A model generated the notes under the pieces. The model was given only the letters and a program-made list of their open reading frames with translations, was not told where the DNA came from and searched no databases. Both the position numbers and the translations under genes were made by a program. A stretch of DNA of 64,000 bases from assembly GCA_965224015.1 (NCBI GenBank), contig OZ245032.1, positions 2,294,001-2,358,000 on the forward strand, given 5' to 3'. Numbering within the stretch: the stretch's first letter is position 1; the number at the start of each line of letters is the position of its first letter. The DNA comes from CBDCVD01 sp965224015. GTDB taxonomy: Bacteria; Pseudomonadota; Alphaproteobacteria; Rhizobiales; CBDCVD01. This document shows, in pieces, positions 1-7,536 of this stretch.

Positions 1-68
1 GTAGGGATGGCGATAAGGGTCTTCAGGTGTTCAACGATGCGTTGTTCCGGCGATAGAGGCATATTCAT
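1..68 (-). CDS. M20-family peptidase / deacylase, N-terminal fragment
   Basis: Only the first 22 codons lie in the window; the gene runs off the left edge. The peptide begins MNMPLSPEQRIVEHLKTL and continues IAIPT, matching the start of M20 metallopeptidases of the ArgE/DapE/carboxypeptidase G2 type, whose first helix ends in an (I/V)xIPS/T motif. Its ATG overlaps the TGA of the upstream aldolase gene (ATGA), so it is probably translationally coupled and the fifth gene of the TRAP operon. The metal ligands lie outside the window, so the call rests on the N-terminal motif and context; the substrate is unknown. Confidence 0.5.
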   Translation of the reverse strand, partial: MNMPLSPEQRIVEHLKTLIAIP

Positions 69-967
69 GGCGTTTCTTTTGTTGACATTTTGCGTTGCAG
101 ATCGGAAACCACTTGTTTTACCCAGGCCAATTCATCACCACTTGCGGGAAGTCTTGGCGGGCGAGGCGGACCGACGGGCCGACCCATGAGATTGAGCGCC
201 GCCTTGGTTGCGCTGACATATCTGTGGTCGCCAACCAGAGAGAGTACGGGGAGAATTTTCTGATACTGCGCCCGTGCCGCGGCGATATTCATGTTCTCAA
301 CCGTTTGCGTGAATACCCTGACAAATTCACGGGGCATGATGTTCGAGCCCACTGCGACCCACCCTTGAGCACCGTTGAGGAAAGATTCGTAGCCCAAAAT
401 GCCACCAAATACCGTCAGTCGTTCTCCACATAGATTAACGATATCGCGCACTCGCGTTACATCCCGGGTGGATTCTTTGATGTAGGTCACGTTATCGATT
501 TCAGATAGCCGCGCCACCAGGGGGGGTAGCAGATCCACATTCGATGTGGCCGGATTGTTGTATAGCATTATGGGGATGGAGATCGCATCGGCGATTAGTT
601 TGAAATGGTGAAAGATTTCATCTTCCGTCGGGGTGCTGTAAAACGGCGGGATGACCATGACCCCATCAGCCCCCAGCAACTCAGCCTGTCTGCTATAGGC
701 AATCGCGTCCCAGGTTGATTCTGCCGCGGTTCCGACAAGTACGGGTACCCGTCCCGCGGCCTGTTCGAGGGTGATGGCCGCCACTTGGTATCGTTCTTCG
801 TTAGTCAGCGACAGAAACTCGCCTGTACTACCCAAAGGAATAAGGCCATGAATTCCCTCATTGATTTGCCAGTCAACATATTGGCGAAGAGCGGGCTCCG
901 CGATGGTCTTTGCGTCTTCACTGAACGGCGTTATGGTGACTGTATAAACACCCTTAAACTGCGACAT
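65..967 (-). CDS. DapA-like class I aldolase (DHDPS/NAL superfamily)
   Basis: This 300-residue protein has the full length of the dihydrodipicolinate synthase / N-acetylneuraminate lyase superfamily, cytosolic TIM barrels that form a Schiff base with a pyruvate-type substrate. Visible family marks are GSTGE at residues 46-50, the catalytic Tyr136 in MLYNNPATS and the Schiff-base Lys164 in YIKEST. Its place between TRAP transporter genes and an M20 peptidase argues for a catabolic aldolase or dehydratase acting on the imported compound rather than lysine biosynthesis. It starts 9 bp after dctM and overlaps the next gene by 4 bp. The superfamily assignment is safe; the substrate cannot be read from sequence. 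Confidence 0.88.
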   Translation of the reverse strand: MSQFKGVYTVTITPFSEDAKTIAEPALRQYVDWQINEGIHGLIPLGSTGEFLSLTNEERYQVAAITLEQAAGRVPVLVGTAAESTWDAIAYSRQAELLGADGVMVIPPFYSTPTEDEIFHHFKLIADAISIPIMLYNNPATSNVDLLPPLVARLSEIDNVTYIKESTRDVTRVRDIVNLCGERLTVFGGILGYESFLNGAQGWVAVGSNIMPREFVRVFTQTVENMNIAAARAQYQKILPVLSLVGDHRYVSATKAALNLMGRPVGPPRPPRLPASGDELAWVKQVVSDLQRKMSTKETP

Positions 968-976
968 GCATTGGTC

Positions 977-2254
977 CTATTTGAAGATAAGCCCTGGCAG
1001 GAACGTCACGACTTTCGGCACATAGGTTGCAAAAAACAGGGTCGCCATCATAAACGACAGCGGCAACGCGATCTTGCGTGAGACCTGTGTAATCCGGCGC
1101 CTGGCTATGGAGCTTGCAACGAATAGGGTGATACCATAGGGCGGGGTTATCATTCCCACCGACAAATTAATGATGATGATAACACCAAAATGCAGCGGGT
1201 CGATGCCAAAGGAAATTGCGATCGGCATGAGGACCGGTACCAAAATCAAAATGGCTGAGATACTTTCCATAAACATGCCGATAAAGATCAACAGAAGGTT
1301 GACCAGCAAAAGGAACACCCAAGGGTTATCAGAAAACGAACGAATGGCTTCGCCGATTTGCGCAGGAATATTTTGCGACGCAATCAGCCAGGAAAATATG
1401 CTGGCGGTTGCGATAATCATCATCACCGAAGCAGAAATTGTTGCCGCCCGCAGGACAATGCCCGGCAAATCTGAAATGCGCAATTCCCGGTAAACGAAAA
1501 GCGACACAATGAGACCGATCAGGACGGCAATGGATGCGGCCTCCGTTGGGGTACAAATGCCGCCGACAATGCCGCCAACTATGATTACAGGCATGAGAAA
1601 GGCGGGACCGGCGGCCACGAATGTGCGACCCAGCCGCTGCAACGTGAAGGGTTCGGAATCACGATAGGCACGCCCCCCTTTTCTGGCATGCAGGTAACTG
1701 GCGATCATCAGTCCGATGGCCATAATGAGCCCGGGGATAATGCCGCCAAGAAACATGGCGCCGACGGAAAGGTTGGCAATAGTCGCCAGCACGACCATCA
1801 TGATGCTTGGCGGAATCACGGGCCCGAGGGTTCCAGCCGCGGCCATGATGCCTGCGGCAAAATCGATATCATATCCGCGCCGGCGCATTTCCGGCAGCAT
1901 AATCGCAGAGGTTGCGGCGGTATCGGCGGACCCTGAACCGGAGATCGCCGCCAGTCCTGTTCCCGCGGCCACAGAGACCATAAGCAGGCTTCCCGTGATC
2001 CACCCGAACAACGCGGTGGCAAAGTTGATAATGCGCTGGGCGATACCGCCCCTTTCCATAATAATTCCCGCAAGGACAAAAAAGGGAATGGCCATGATGG
2101 TGAAACTGTCCAGGCCAGCAAAAATCCGCTGCGCCACAATGCTCATGGGAACGCCGTCTATGTAAAGCGTCAGAGCCGCCGATACGCCGAGCGAAAACAC
2201 AATGGGCGCACCCATTAATATCAGGGCGAGAAAAGCCAGTACGGTGATCGTCAT
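977..2254 (-). CDS. dctM: TRAP transporter large permease, DctM family
   Basis: A 425-residue, highly hydrophobic protein with about twelve predicted membrane segments and the Gly/Pro-rich loops typical of DctM, such as GSGSADTAATSAIMLPEM and GIPGLIMAIG-like turns. DctM is the ion-coupled transport subunit of tripartite ATP-independent periplasmic transporters, working with the small subunit DctQ and the binding protein DctP. Its ATG overlaps the stop of dctQ by 4 bp, so the two membrane subunits are co-translated. The length is normal for the family and no lesion is visible. The substrate is set by DctP and is unknown. Confidence 0.93.
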   Translation of the reverse strand: MTITVLAFLALILMGAPIVFSLGVSAALTLYIDGVPMSIVAQRIFAGLDSFTIMAIPFFVLAGIIMERGGIAQRIINFATALFGWITGSLLMVSVAAGTGLAAISGSGSADTAATSAIMLPEMRRRGYDIDFAAGIMAAAGTLGPVIPPSIMMVVLATIANLSVGAMFLGGIIPGLIMAIGLMIASYLHARKGGRAYRDSEPFTLQRLGRTFVAAGPAFLMPVIIVGGIVGGICTPTEAASIAVLIGLIVSLFVYRELRISDLPGIVLRAATISASVMMIIATASIFSWLIASQNIPAQIGEAIRSFSDNPWVFLLLVNLLLIFIGMFMESISAILILVPVLMPIAISFGIDPLHFGVIIIINLSVGMITPPYGITLFVASSIARRRITQVSRKIALPLSFMMATLFFATYVPKVVTFLPGLIFK

Positions 2255-2775
2255 GATACGCCCTTTTCGGCATCAGCCGTATCGCCGTCCGGATTTTTCC
2301 ATTTGCTCAAAAATGCAGCGACGACCTCAAAGGCAAAATAACTCATGCCCAAGGGTAGGGAGAGGTAAGGAATCCACATGGGTAGCCCCACCGCCGGGGA
2401 GGTTTGGATTTGGCCGATCTTAATCAACTGGCGGCTTCCCCACACCGCCTGGAACAAAAACCACAGGGCCGCGGCGCTGATGATCACAATCAAAATGCGG
2501 CGAACGGGTAGGGGCAACTGTTGAGCCAGGGCATCCACACCAACATGCATGTTTTGGCGCATAGCCAGCCCGGCAGCTAACAACACCATCCATATCTGTG
2601 AAAAAGTCGCGGTTTCCGATGCCCAACCAATGGAGTAATTGAAAACATAGCGGCCAAACACCTGGATGAGCACGGCGACAGTCATATAGGTGAAAAAAAT
2701 GATGACCAGAACAGCCACGCATTTGCGCAGCACCGACGCCATTTGCAACGCGATATGTGCGGCGGCATTCTGCAC
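2251..2775 (-). CDS. dctQ: TRAP transporter small permease, DctQ family
   Basis: A 174-residue inner-membrane protein with four predicted transmembrane helices, the normal size and topology of DctQ. Helix 1 covers about residues 17-40; the family-typical stretches GWASETATFSQIW and FQAVWGSRQLIKIGQ are visible. It pairs with DctM to form the membrane domain of the TRAP transporter. The start lies 95 bp after dctP; that gap holds a GC-rich hairpin (2797-2845), and the end overlaps dctM by 4 bp. Confidence 0.88.
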   Translation of the reverse strand: MQNAAAHIALQMASVLRKCVAVLVIIFFTYMTVAVLIQVFGRYVFNYSIGWASETATFSQIWMVLLAAGLAMRQNMHVGVDALAQQLPLPVRRILIVIISAAALWFLFQAVWGSRQLIKIGQIQTSPAVGLPMWIPYLSLPLGMSYFAFEVVAAFLSKWKNPDGDTADAEKGVS

Positions 2776-2796
2776 GGTTCATTCACTCCGGTAAGC

Positions 2797-2845
2797 GGCC
2801 CGGCAAGACAGGATGCCCGGCCAGCGCATCACCGCCTTGCCGGGC
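2797..2845 (-). promoter_or_regulatory. Hairpin between dctP and dctQ
   Basis: GGCCCGGCAAG (2797-2807) can pair with CTTGCCGGGC (2836-2845). There is no T-run behind the stem, so it looks like an mRNA-processing or stability hairpin, or a weak attenuator, rather than a full terminator. Such a hairpin could raise the level of the binding protein DctP over the membrane subunits. The pairing is seen; the role is inferred. Confidence 0.45.
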
Positions 2846-2870
2846 TTGCCGAGCTTGCCGGCCATAACTG

Positions 2871-3839
2871 TCATTGCGTTGCCAAGATGGCATTAAGGAT
2901 GCGACGGGTCTCCTCATTGGTTACGAATTCATCGTAAACTTTCTTTGACGCTTCACGAAACGGCGCCGGGTCCGGACGGGTAACCTTTACCCCCTTTGCT
3001 TCCAGGTCAGCCAGCAATGCATTGTCGCTATCGCTATAGGCTTTGCGCTCAACAGAGGCCGACCGCGCCCCCGCCTCGAGTAAAATGTTCTGAATATCCT
3101 CGGGCAGCGATTTGAATTTTGCCTCGGACATGATCAAATCGGCAACCAATGCCGTCCAGCCAATTTGCGCCCAGTGCGGGGCTACCTCATAGAACTTTTT
3201 CGAATTGTAATTCGTGTTGGCGGCCTCTGCCCCGTCGACAAGGCCGGTTTGCAGGGCGCTATAAAGCTCACTATAGGCAAGCGGGGTGGCATTGGCGCCA
3301 AAGGCGTTGAACGACGACACGTGCGCGGGAACACCCATGGTGCGGATTTTCAGGCCGCCAAGATCATCAAAGGAATTGATCGGCTTCGTGCGGGTCATGA
3401 TATGGCGAACACCGGCCTCGTAAAAACCCAGCAATCGAAAGCCTTTTGCCTGCATGGCCGTGGACAGCATTTGTCCGACCTCGCCGTCCATTACTTTATA
3501 CATATGCGCGCGATCGCGAAACAGAAACGGCAAATCAAAAATGCCCAATTCACTTACAAAGTTCGTTACCACGCCGTTGGAGGGGACGGTGATATCCACG
3601 GTGCCGAGCAGCACCCCTTCGACCATCTCCTTTTCGTTGCCAAGCTGATTATTGGGGAAAATTTGTATCTCGACCTTGCCGCCGGATTTCTCCTTCACAA
3701 TGCGAGCAAACTCCGTAAGGCCGATATGGTAAGGCTCATCAGAATTTGCCGAGTGACCGGCTTTAAGAACAATGGTTTCCGCCGCCACCGGAACCACCGC
3801 GAGCATGGCCAGCATAAGGCCAACAGCGCATTTTTTCAT
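2871..3839 (-). CDS. dctP: TRAP transporter substrate-binding protein, DctP family
   Basis: A 322-residue periplasmic binding protein. Residues 1-20 form a clear Sec signal peptide (MKKCAVGLMLAMLAVVPVAA, cleavage before ET). The mature part carries DctP marks: LKAGHSANSDEPYHIGL near the start, IFPNNQLGNEKEMVEG, the Arg-bearing GLKIRTMGVP around residue 165 that normally salt-bridges a substrate carboxylate, and GLVDGAEAANTNY. The conserved Arg suggests an organic acid, sugar acid or acylated amino acid. It is the first gene of the leftward operon; a GntR-type operator lies 55-68 bp upstream. The start is preceded by AGGAGG-like sequence (3843-3848). Confidence 0.93.
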   Translation of the reverse strand: MKKCAVGLMLAMLAVVPVAAETIVLKAGHSANSDEPYHIGLTEFARIVKEKSGGKVEIQIFPNNQLGNEKEMVEGVLLGTVDITVPSNGVVTNFVSELGIFDLPFLFRDRAHMYKVMDGEVGQMLSTAMQAKGFRLLGFYEAGVRHIMTRTKPINSFDDLGGLKIRTMGVPAHVSSFNAFGANATPLAYSELYSALQTGLVDGAEAANTNYNSKKFYEVAPHWAQIGWTALVADLIMSEAKFKSLPEDIQNILLEAGARSASVERKAYSDSDNALLADLEAKGVKVTRPDPAPFREASKKVYDEFVTNEETRRILNAILATQ

Positions 3840-3893
3840 GATTTCCTCCTGTTATATGGCGTTTATTTGTTGCGCAACACCATTTTGAATACC

Positions 3894-3907
3894 GATGGTA
3901 TACCATC
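3894..3907. promoter_or_regulatory. GntR/FadR-type operator palindrome before dctP
   Basis: GATGGTATACCATC is a perfect 14-bp palindrome centred about 60 bp upstream of the dctP start. Its core TGGTATACCA is the form bound by many FadR-subfamily GntR repressors that control sugar-acid and organic-acid uptake genes. No GntR gene is in the window, so the regulator must be encoded elsewhere, perhaps left of position 1. Confidence 0.55.
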
Positions 3908-3935
3908 TCTCGATCTGATGATCAAGCCTGCCCGA

Positions 3936-3999
3936 TAGATCAGCATAGGTTTAGGTGTACCTATTTTGCCAGGGGTACAACTAAACGCATGCTGATCTA
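3936..3999. repeat. P65 palindromic repeat
   Basis: The left arm TAGATCAGCAT and the right arm ATGCTGATCTA frame a 64-bp imperfect palindrome with inner arms GGTTTAGGTGTACC and GGTACAACTAAAC. Related copies occur at 10423-10484, 52903-52971, 53165-53230 and 58503-58565, and half copies near 37600 and 51285. It is non-coding; it could fold as a hairpin between the divergent transcripts of dctP and the next gene. Confidence 0.8.
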
Positions 4000-4482
4000 A
4001 TTAACAGGGGATTGTTACGCAACCGAAATCAGGCCGAAAAAGAATAACGAGGGCTTTCGTTATAAAAATCGTTCTATCGATCAGCGAAACGTTCGAGAAA
4101 ATTGATGATTGAAATATATTAAACAATGCCCCAATAAAATTTGATGCGTTTATGGTTAATCACCCTGAAGCACGGCAAAATTAAAGCTTTGCTAAGAAAG
4201 AAAAAATAGATAATAAATCGTAAACTGCAAATCGCCACAGTTATGCTCTAAACGGCATCGGGAGCCTGGCTGAATTGGCACGTGGCCGGGTAGCGCAGGC
4301 TTTTGCAAAAACGTGTTAAGGTTGTACTTGCCATCTCACAACCCCGTTCCAAGTGCACGGCCTATACGCAACAACAATAATGAGGACAAAAGCCGAGCAA
4401 TCCACGCAAACACTGCGGCGATCGAACTACAGGATTGGGTGTTTTGATAGCGCTCCTGGCTGGTAGCTGACTGTATGGGAAC
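4000..4482. other. Intergenic region, no gene seen
   Basis: About 480 bp of moderately AT-rich DNA between divergent genes, presumably holding the promoter of the 4483-6921 gene. A small hairpin (GGTTGT at about 4319 pairing with ACAACC) is visible near 4320-4345. No convincing coding sequence, tRNA or known riboswitch was recognised. Confidence 0.5.
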
Positions 4483-6921
4483 ATGATTGATCATTTCACA
4501 GCTTTAATAAAGAACGCACTTGTGGGACTTGATGCGCCCACGAGCCGGGCACGCCAGACGGTCTACGACAATGCCCGGTCGGCGCTGCATATGCGCATAC
4601 GCGATACCAAACCACCTCTGACACCCGCTGATATAACCCGCCAGCGTCTGGCTCTGGAAGATGCGATTCGCAAAGTCGAACGAGAGTTCAATCGCATTGG
4701 GATGGCGGCATTTGCTCCCGATCGCATGAGCCGTGAAACCCCGACAACCGGCAAGACAGGCACCCGGGTCGCAAAGGGTTCGCAAGTCAACAAGGCATCT
4801 TCTGCCCCAAGAACATCGCGCGCCAGCAAAAAAAAACAACCAGAGCCCGCCCCATCGCCCGACACGTTAAGGCCTGCGGCATCACCCAAACAGCCGCAAC
4901 CCACAAATACCCTTGGTAAGAAAACAAACAGCCCCACGCCCCGTCAAACGGCCCCGGTGACGACAGGGGACGGGGATCATTGGCAGCATGATACCAACCC
5001 AAAGGGCCGTTCCGCAGAGCATGTCAACACCCCGGCCCAGCGCGCGCCCACCACTCCCGACACGGTGCAACGTACCAGCCACCTGGCGAAGACCACAAAA
5101 CGCACGGTCGGCGAAAGCGGTCCCGCAGCGCATGTTCGGCCCCTCAGAACGCCAGCCAACAGGCCAACACCAGACGCTGCACACCCCCCGCACAGTCGCA
5201 ATAGTTCACCCGACAAAGCCCGGCCAGGCCAGACGTCACAGACTTCACAGACTTCACAGACCCCACCGCAACAGGTTGCGGATTTGGAGACCCGGATCAA
5301 AGCCGCACTCAATTGGCCGGCAAATGGCGAAGACGAGACCGCCGGTCGCCCCCGTGGCACCGAGACGACCAGCAACACACCGCGCAACCCTAACCAATCA
5401 GGGTTGGCAAAGAGAACGCCGAACCCAACGGGTGATAAAGCGGATCACCAATCATCGTCTGGTGCGCCCAGCATGATTGCCAAGGCCGCCGCACGTGTGC
5501 GCCGCACCGGCGACGGGAAACCCTTGAAGCCAGATCCACAGGATCACCGTCTGCGTCCCCGCAGTCGCCATCCATCCGCCCCGCGCAGCGCACCACGCGA
5601 AGGTGCGCAGGACAATGAAAAACGTGCGCCGTTAAGCAACGATTCGCGCACGCGGGACATTCCCATCGGCTCCCTTGCACAACCCACCGGAACCTTACCA
5701 CCCCTGCGTCCAAGGAAAACCCAGAACGCGCGCGCAACATCGACCCCGCCAGAGGCTGGCACGGATAGCCACACAGCCGACAACAAACAACCGGCCGGGA
5801 ACAGGAACGCGCAAGCCGCAGCGCGCCGGAACGCCCAGGCGAAAACCGCCAAAGCGCCCGCAGGCACAAACCCTGATCCTGACGCCCGGCCTGTAGCCGC
5901 CAATAAAAGCACCGCTCGCCCTGAGGCCGGTCGCGAAACAGCCCTGACGACACGCCTGGATACCGTCGATCCGCAAACGCAATTGTCCCTTGCAAAGAGC
6001 AAAAGAAAAAACAGTTTTCGCGTACTGACGGCGGTGGTAGCGTGTGCGCTGATCGCACTGGTTGCTGCCCTTGTTTGGCGCTCGGGAGCCTTTGATCCGT
6101 TGTTGGCCGACAACCCCACCGCCGTTCCCGGGTCAACAGGCCATGACACGGCACAAGGTACCGCTGCCGATCAGGACCCGACCGCGACGGTTACCGCTGC
6201 CAACAGCAAGCCGCCGGTCGCTGACGTTGCCACCGCGCCTCGCGCCGTCGACACCGTAAAAATTAATCCCGCAGGGCAAGGCCCGGACACACAGACAACC
6301 GCGGCCATCACGCAAAGTCAGGTGTCCGCGCCTGTTACCGAAGTGACCCGCGTCACGCCGCCGGTTGCCACGACGGCGTCTCGGGCCATTCTTTACGAGC
6401 CCAACGAGAGTGCGGATTTAAACCAGCAAAAGCGCTATATTGAACATGAAGGCAGCGTAACATGGAGCCTGGTCAGCGAGCAGGACAACGGCGAGAACGT
6501 CGACGTATTACGCGCACTCGTCAATATTCCCTCAAAACGCATGCGGTTGGCCCTGAGCATTCGCAAAAGCACCGGTGAGAACATGACAACCAGCCATGTG
6601 GTCAGATTGGATTTTGACTTGCCGAAAGACTTCGCTCATGGTTCGGTGGCCGAGGTGGTTCGGGTGTTTACCAAGGCCAGGCTCAAGGATTCGAGCACGC
6701 CGTTGTTTAGTACCCCCATGGTCACGCTGCTTGACGGTCATTTTCTCATGGTCCTTTCCGCCATCGCCGAGGACCATGAGCGCAATATCGCTATGCTTCG
6801 CGCCAATAACTGGTTTGATATCCCCATGATTTATAAGGACAAGCAGCGGGCTTTTCTGTCTATTGAAAAGGGGACCGCCGGTACTACGGCCCTCGAAGCC
6901 GCGCTGGCAGCCTGGCAATAA
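4483..6921 (+). CDS. Hypothetical membrane-anchored protein with long disordered arm
   Basis: An 812-residue protein of unknown function. Residues 1-75 form a compact helical N-terminus (MIDHFTALIKNALVGLD...). Residues about 80-505 are low complexity, rich in Pro, Thr, Arg, Ala and Gln, and surely disordered. A single transmembrane helix follows at about 514-533, with basic residues KRKNSFR just before it, so the arm is predicted cytoplasmic. The C-terminal 170 residues (from about 640) form a folded, presumably periplasmic domain. Proteins of this layout occur as conserved hypotheticals in alphaproteobacteria; I cannot name the family. The TAA stop coincides with the first base of an R103 repeat. 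Confidence 0.75.
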   Translation: MIDHFTALIKNALVGLDAPTSRARQTVYDNARSALHMRIRDTKPPLTPADITRQRLALEDAIRKVEREFNRIGMAAFAPDRMSRETPTTGKTGTRVAKGSQVNKASSAPRTSRASKKKQPEPAPSPDTLRPAASPKQPQPTNTLGKKTNSPTPRQTAPVTTGDGDHWQHDTNPKGRSAEHVNTPAQRAPTTPDTVQRTSHLAKTTKRTVGESGPAAHVRPLRTPANRPTPDAAHPPHSRNSSPDKARPGQTSQTSQTSQTPPQQVADLETRIKAALNWPANGEDETAGRPRGTETTSNTPRNPNQSGLAKRTPNPTGDKADHQSSSGAPSMIAKAAARVRRTGDGKPLKPDPQDHRLRPRSRHPSAPRSAPREGAQDNEKRAPLSNDSRTRDIPIGSLAQPTGTLPPLRPRKTQNARATSTPPEAGTDSHTADNKQPAGNRNAQAAARRNAQAKTAKAPAGTNPDPDARPVAANKSTARPEAGRETALTTRLDTVDPQTQLSLAKSKRKNSFRVLTAVVACALIALVAALVWRSGAFDPLLADNPTAVPGSTGHDTAQGTAADQDPTATVTAANSKPPVADVATAPRAVDTVKINPAGQGPDTQTTAAITQSQVSAPVTEVTRVTPPVATTASRAILYEPNESADLNQQKRYIEHEGSVTWSLVSEQDNGENVDVLRALVNIPSKRMRLALSIRKSTGENMTTSHVVRLDFDLPKDFAHGSVAEVVRVFTKARLKDSSTPLFSTPMVTLLDGHFLMVLSAIAEDHERNIAMLRANNWFDIPMIYKDKQRAFLSIEKGTAGTTALEAALAAWQ

Positions 6922-7023
6922 TACCAGCGGTATGGGCTTTATATACACGCCGACTGGTGTACGGCCTTGCTAACATAACTCTTTGACGCTAAGCCATGAG
7001 TCATTGGTAAGGACCCTTGGTAT
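6921..7023 (-). repeat. R103 dispersed repeat
   Basis: A full copy in reverse orientation, from ATACCAGCGG to CCCTTGGTAT. The final A of the TAA stop of the preceding gene is its first base. The inner part can form a hairpin around ACACC...GGTGT. See the R103 findings. Confidence 0.9.
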
Positions 7024-7195
7024 AACTGGAAACGTCTATTGACGACCTGCCAACCCGTTCATGGAAAGGCCCGGCTCACAAATTCGTTACCTATTTGGAG
7101 AAATTGTTTTAAATTTTATCAATTATTTGATTCTACATTTCAGATAATTATTTTTATATGCGTGTTTTTCGCATTTATATTGAAAATATAACGTA

Positions 7196-7298
7196 ATACC
7201 GGTGGCATTGGCTTTATAGATATGCCGTCTGGTGTACAGCCTTGATAACACACTTACCTGACGCTGATCCATGGGTGATTGTCAAGGTTCCTTGGTAT
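7196..7298 (-). repeat. R103 dispersed repeat
   Basis: A diverged full copy (ATACCGGTGG to TTCCTTGGTAT), separated from the previous copy by 170 bp of very AT-rich DNA that holds no gene. Confidence 0.88.
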
Positions 7299-7536
7299 GA
7301 CGGGAAAAGGATTTTATTCCCATATCAGCCAAGCTTCATAACGTCATATGGATGTGATCCGAATTAGATTGAGACTTATATTGAGACTTATACTGAGACT
7401 TATATTAAATTGATACTATTTATTCCGCGAAAGTTTTCCTCGTCATATTGATTTGAAATTCATTTTAAAGTCTGCGCGGCTTTCCAGCACCCTGCTGCCG
7501 ACAAGTTCCGCCTGACGAAATACATAAGGAAGAGTC
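7299..7536. other. Leader region of the RTX protease gene with 12-bp tandem repeat
   Basis: The unit ATTGAGACTTAT is repeated about three times at roughly 7366-7405, with small changes. The rest is AT-rich upstream sequence of the protease gene; AAGGAAGAG at about 7527 is its ribosome-binding site. Confidence 0.5.
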
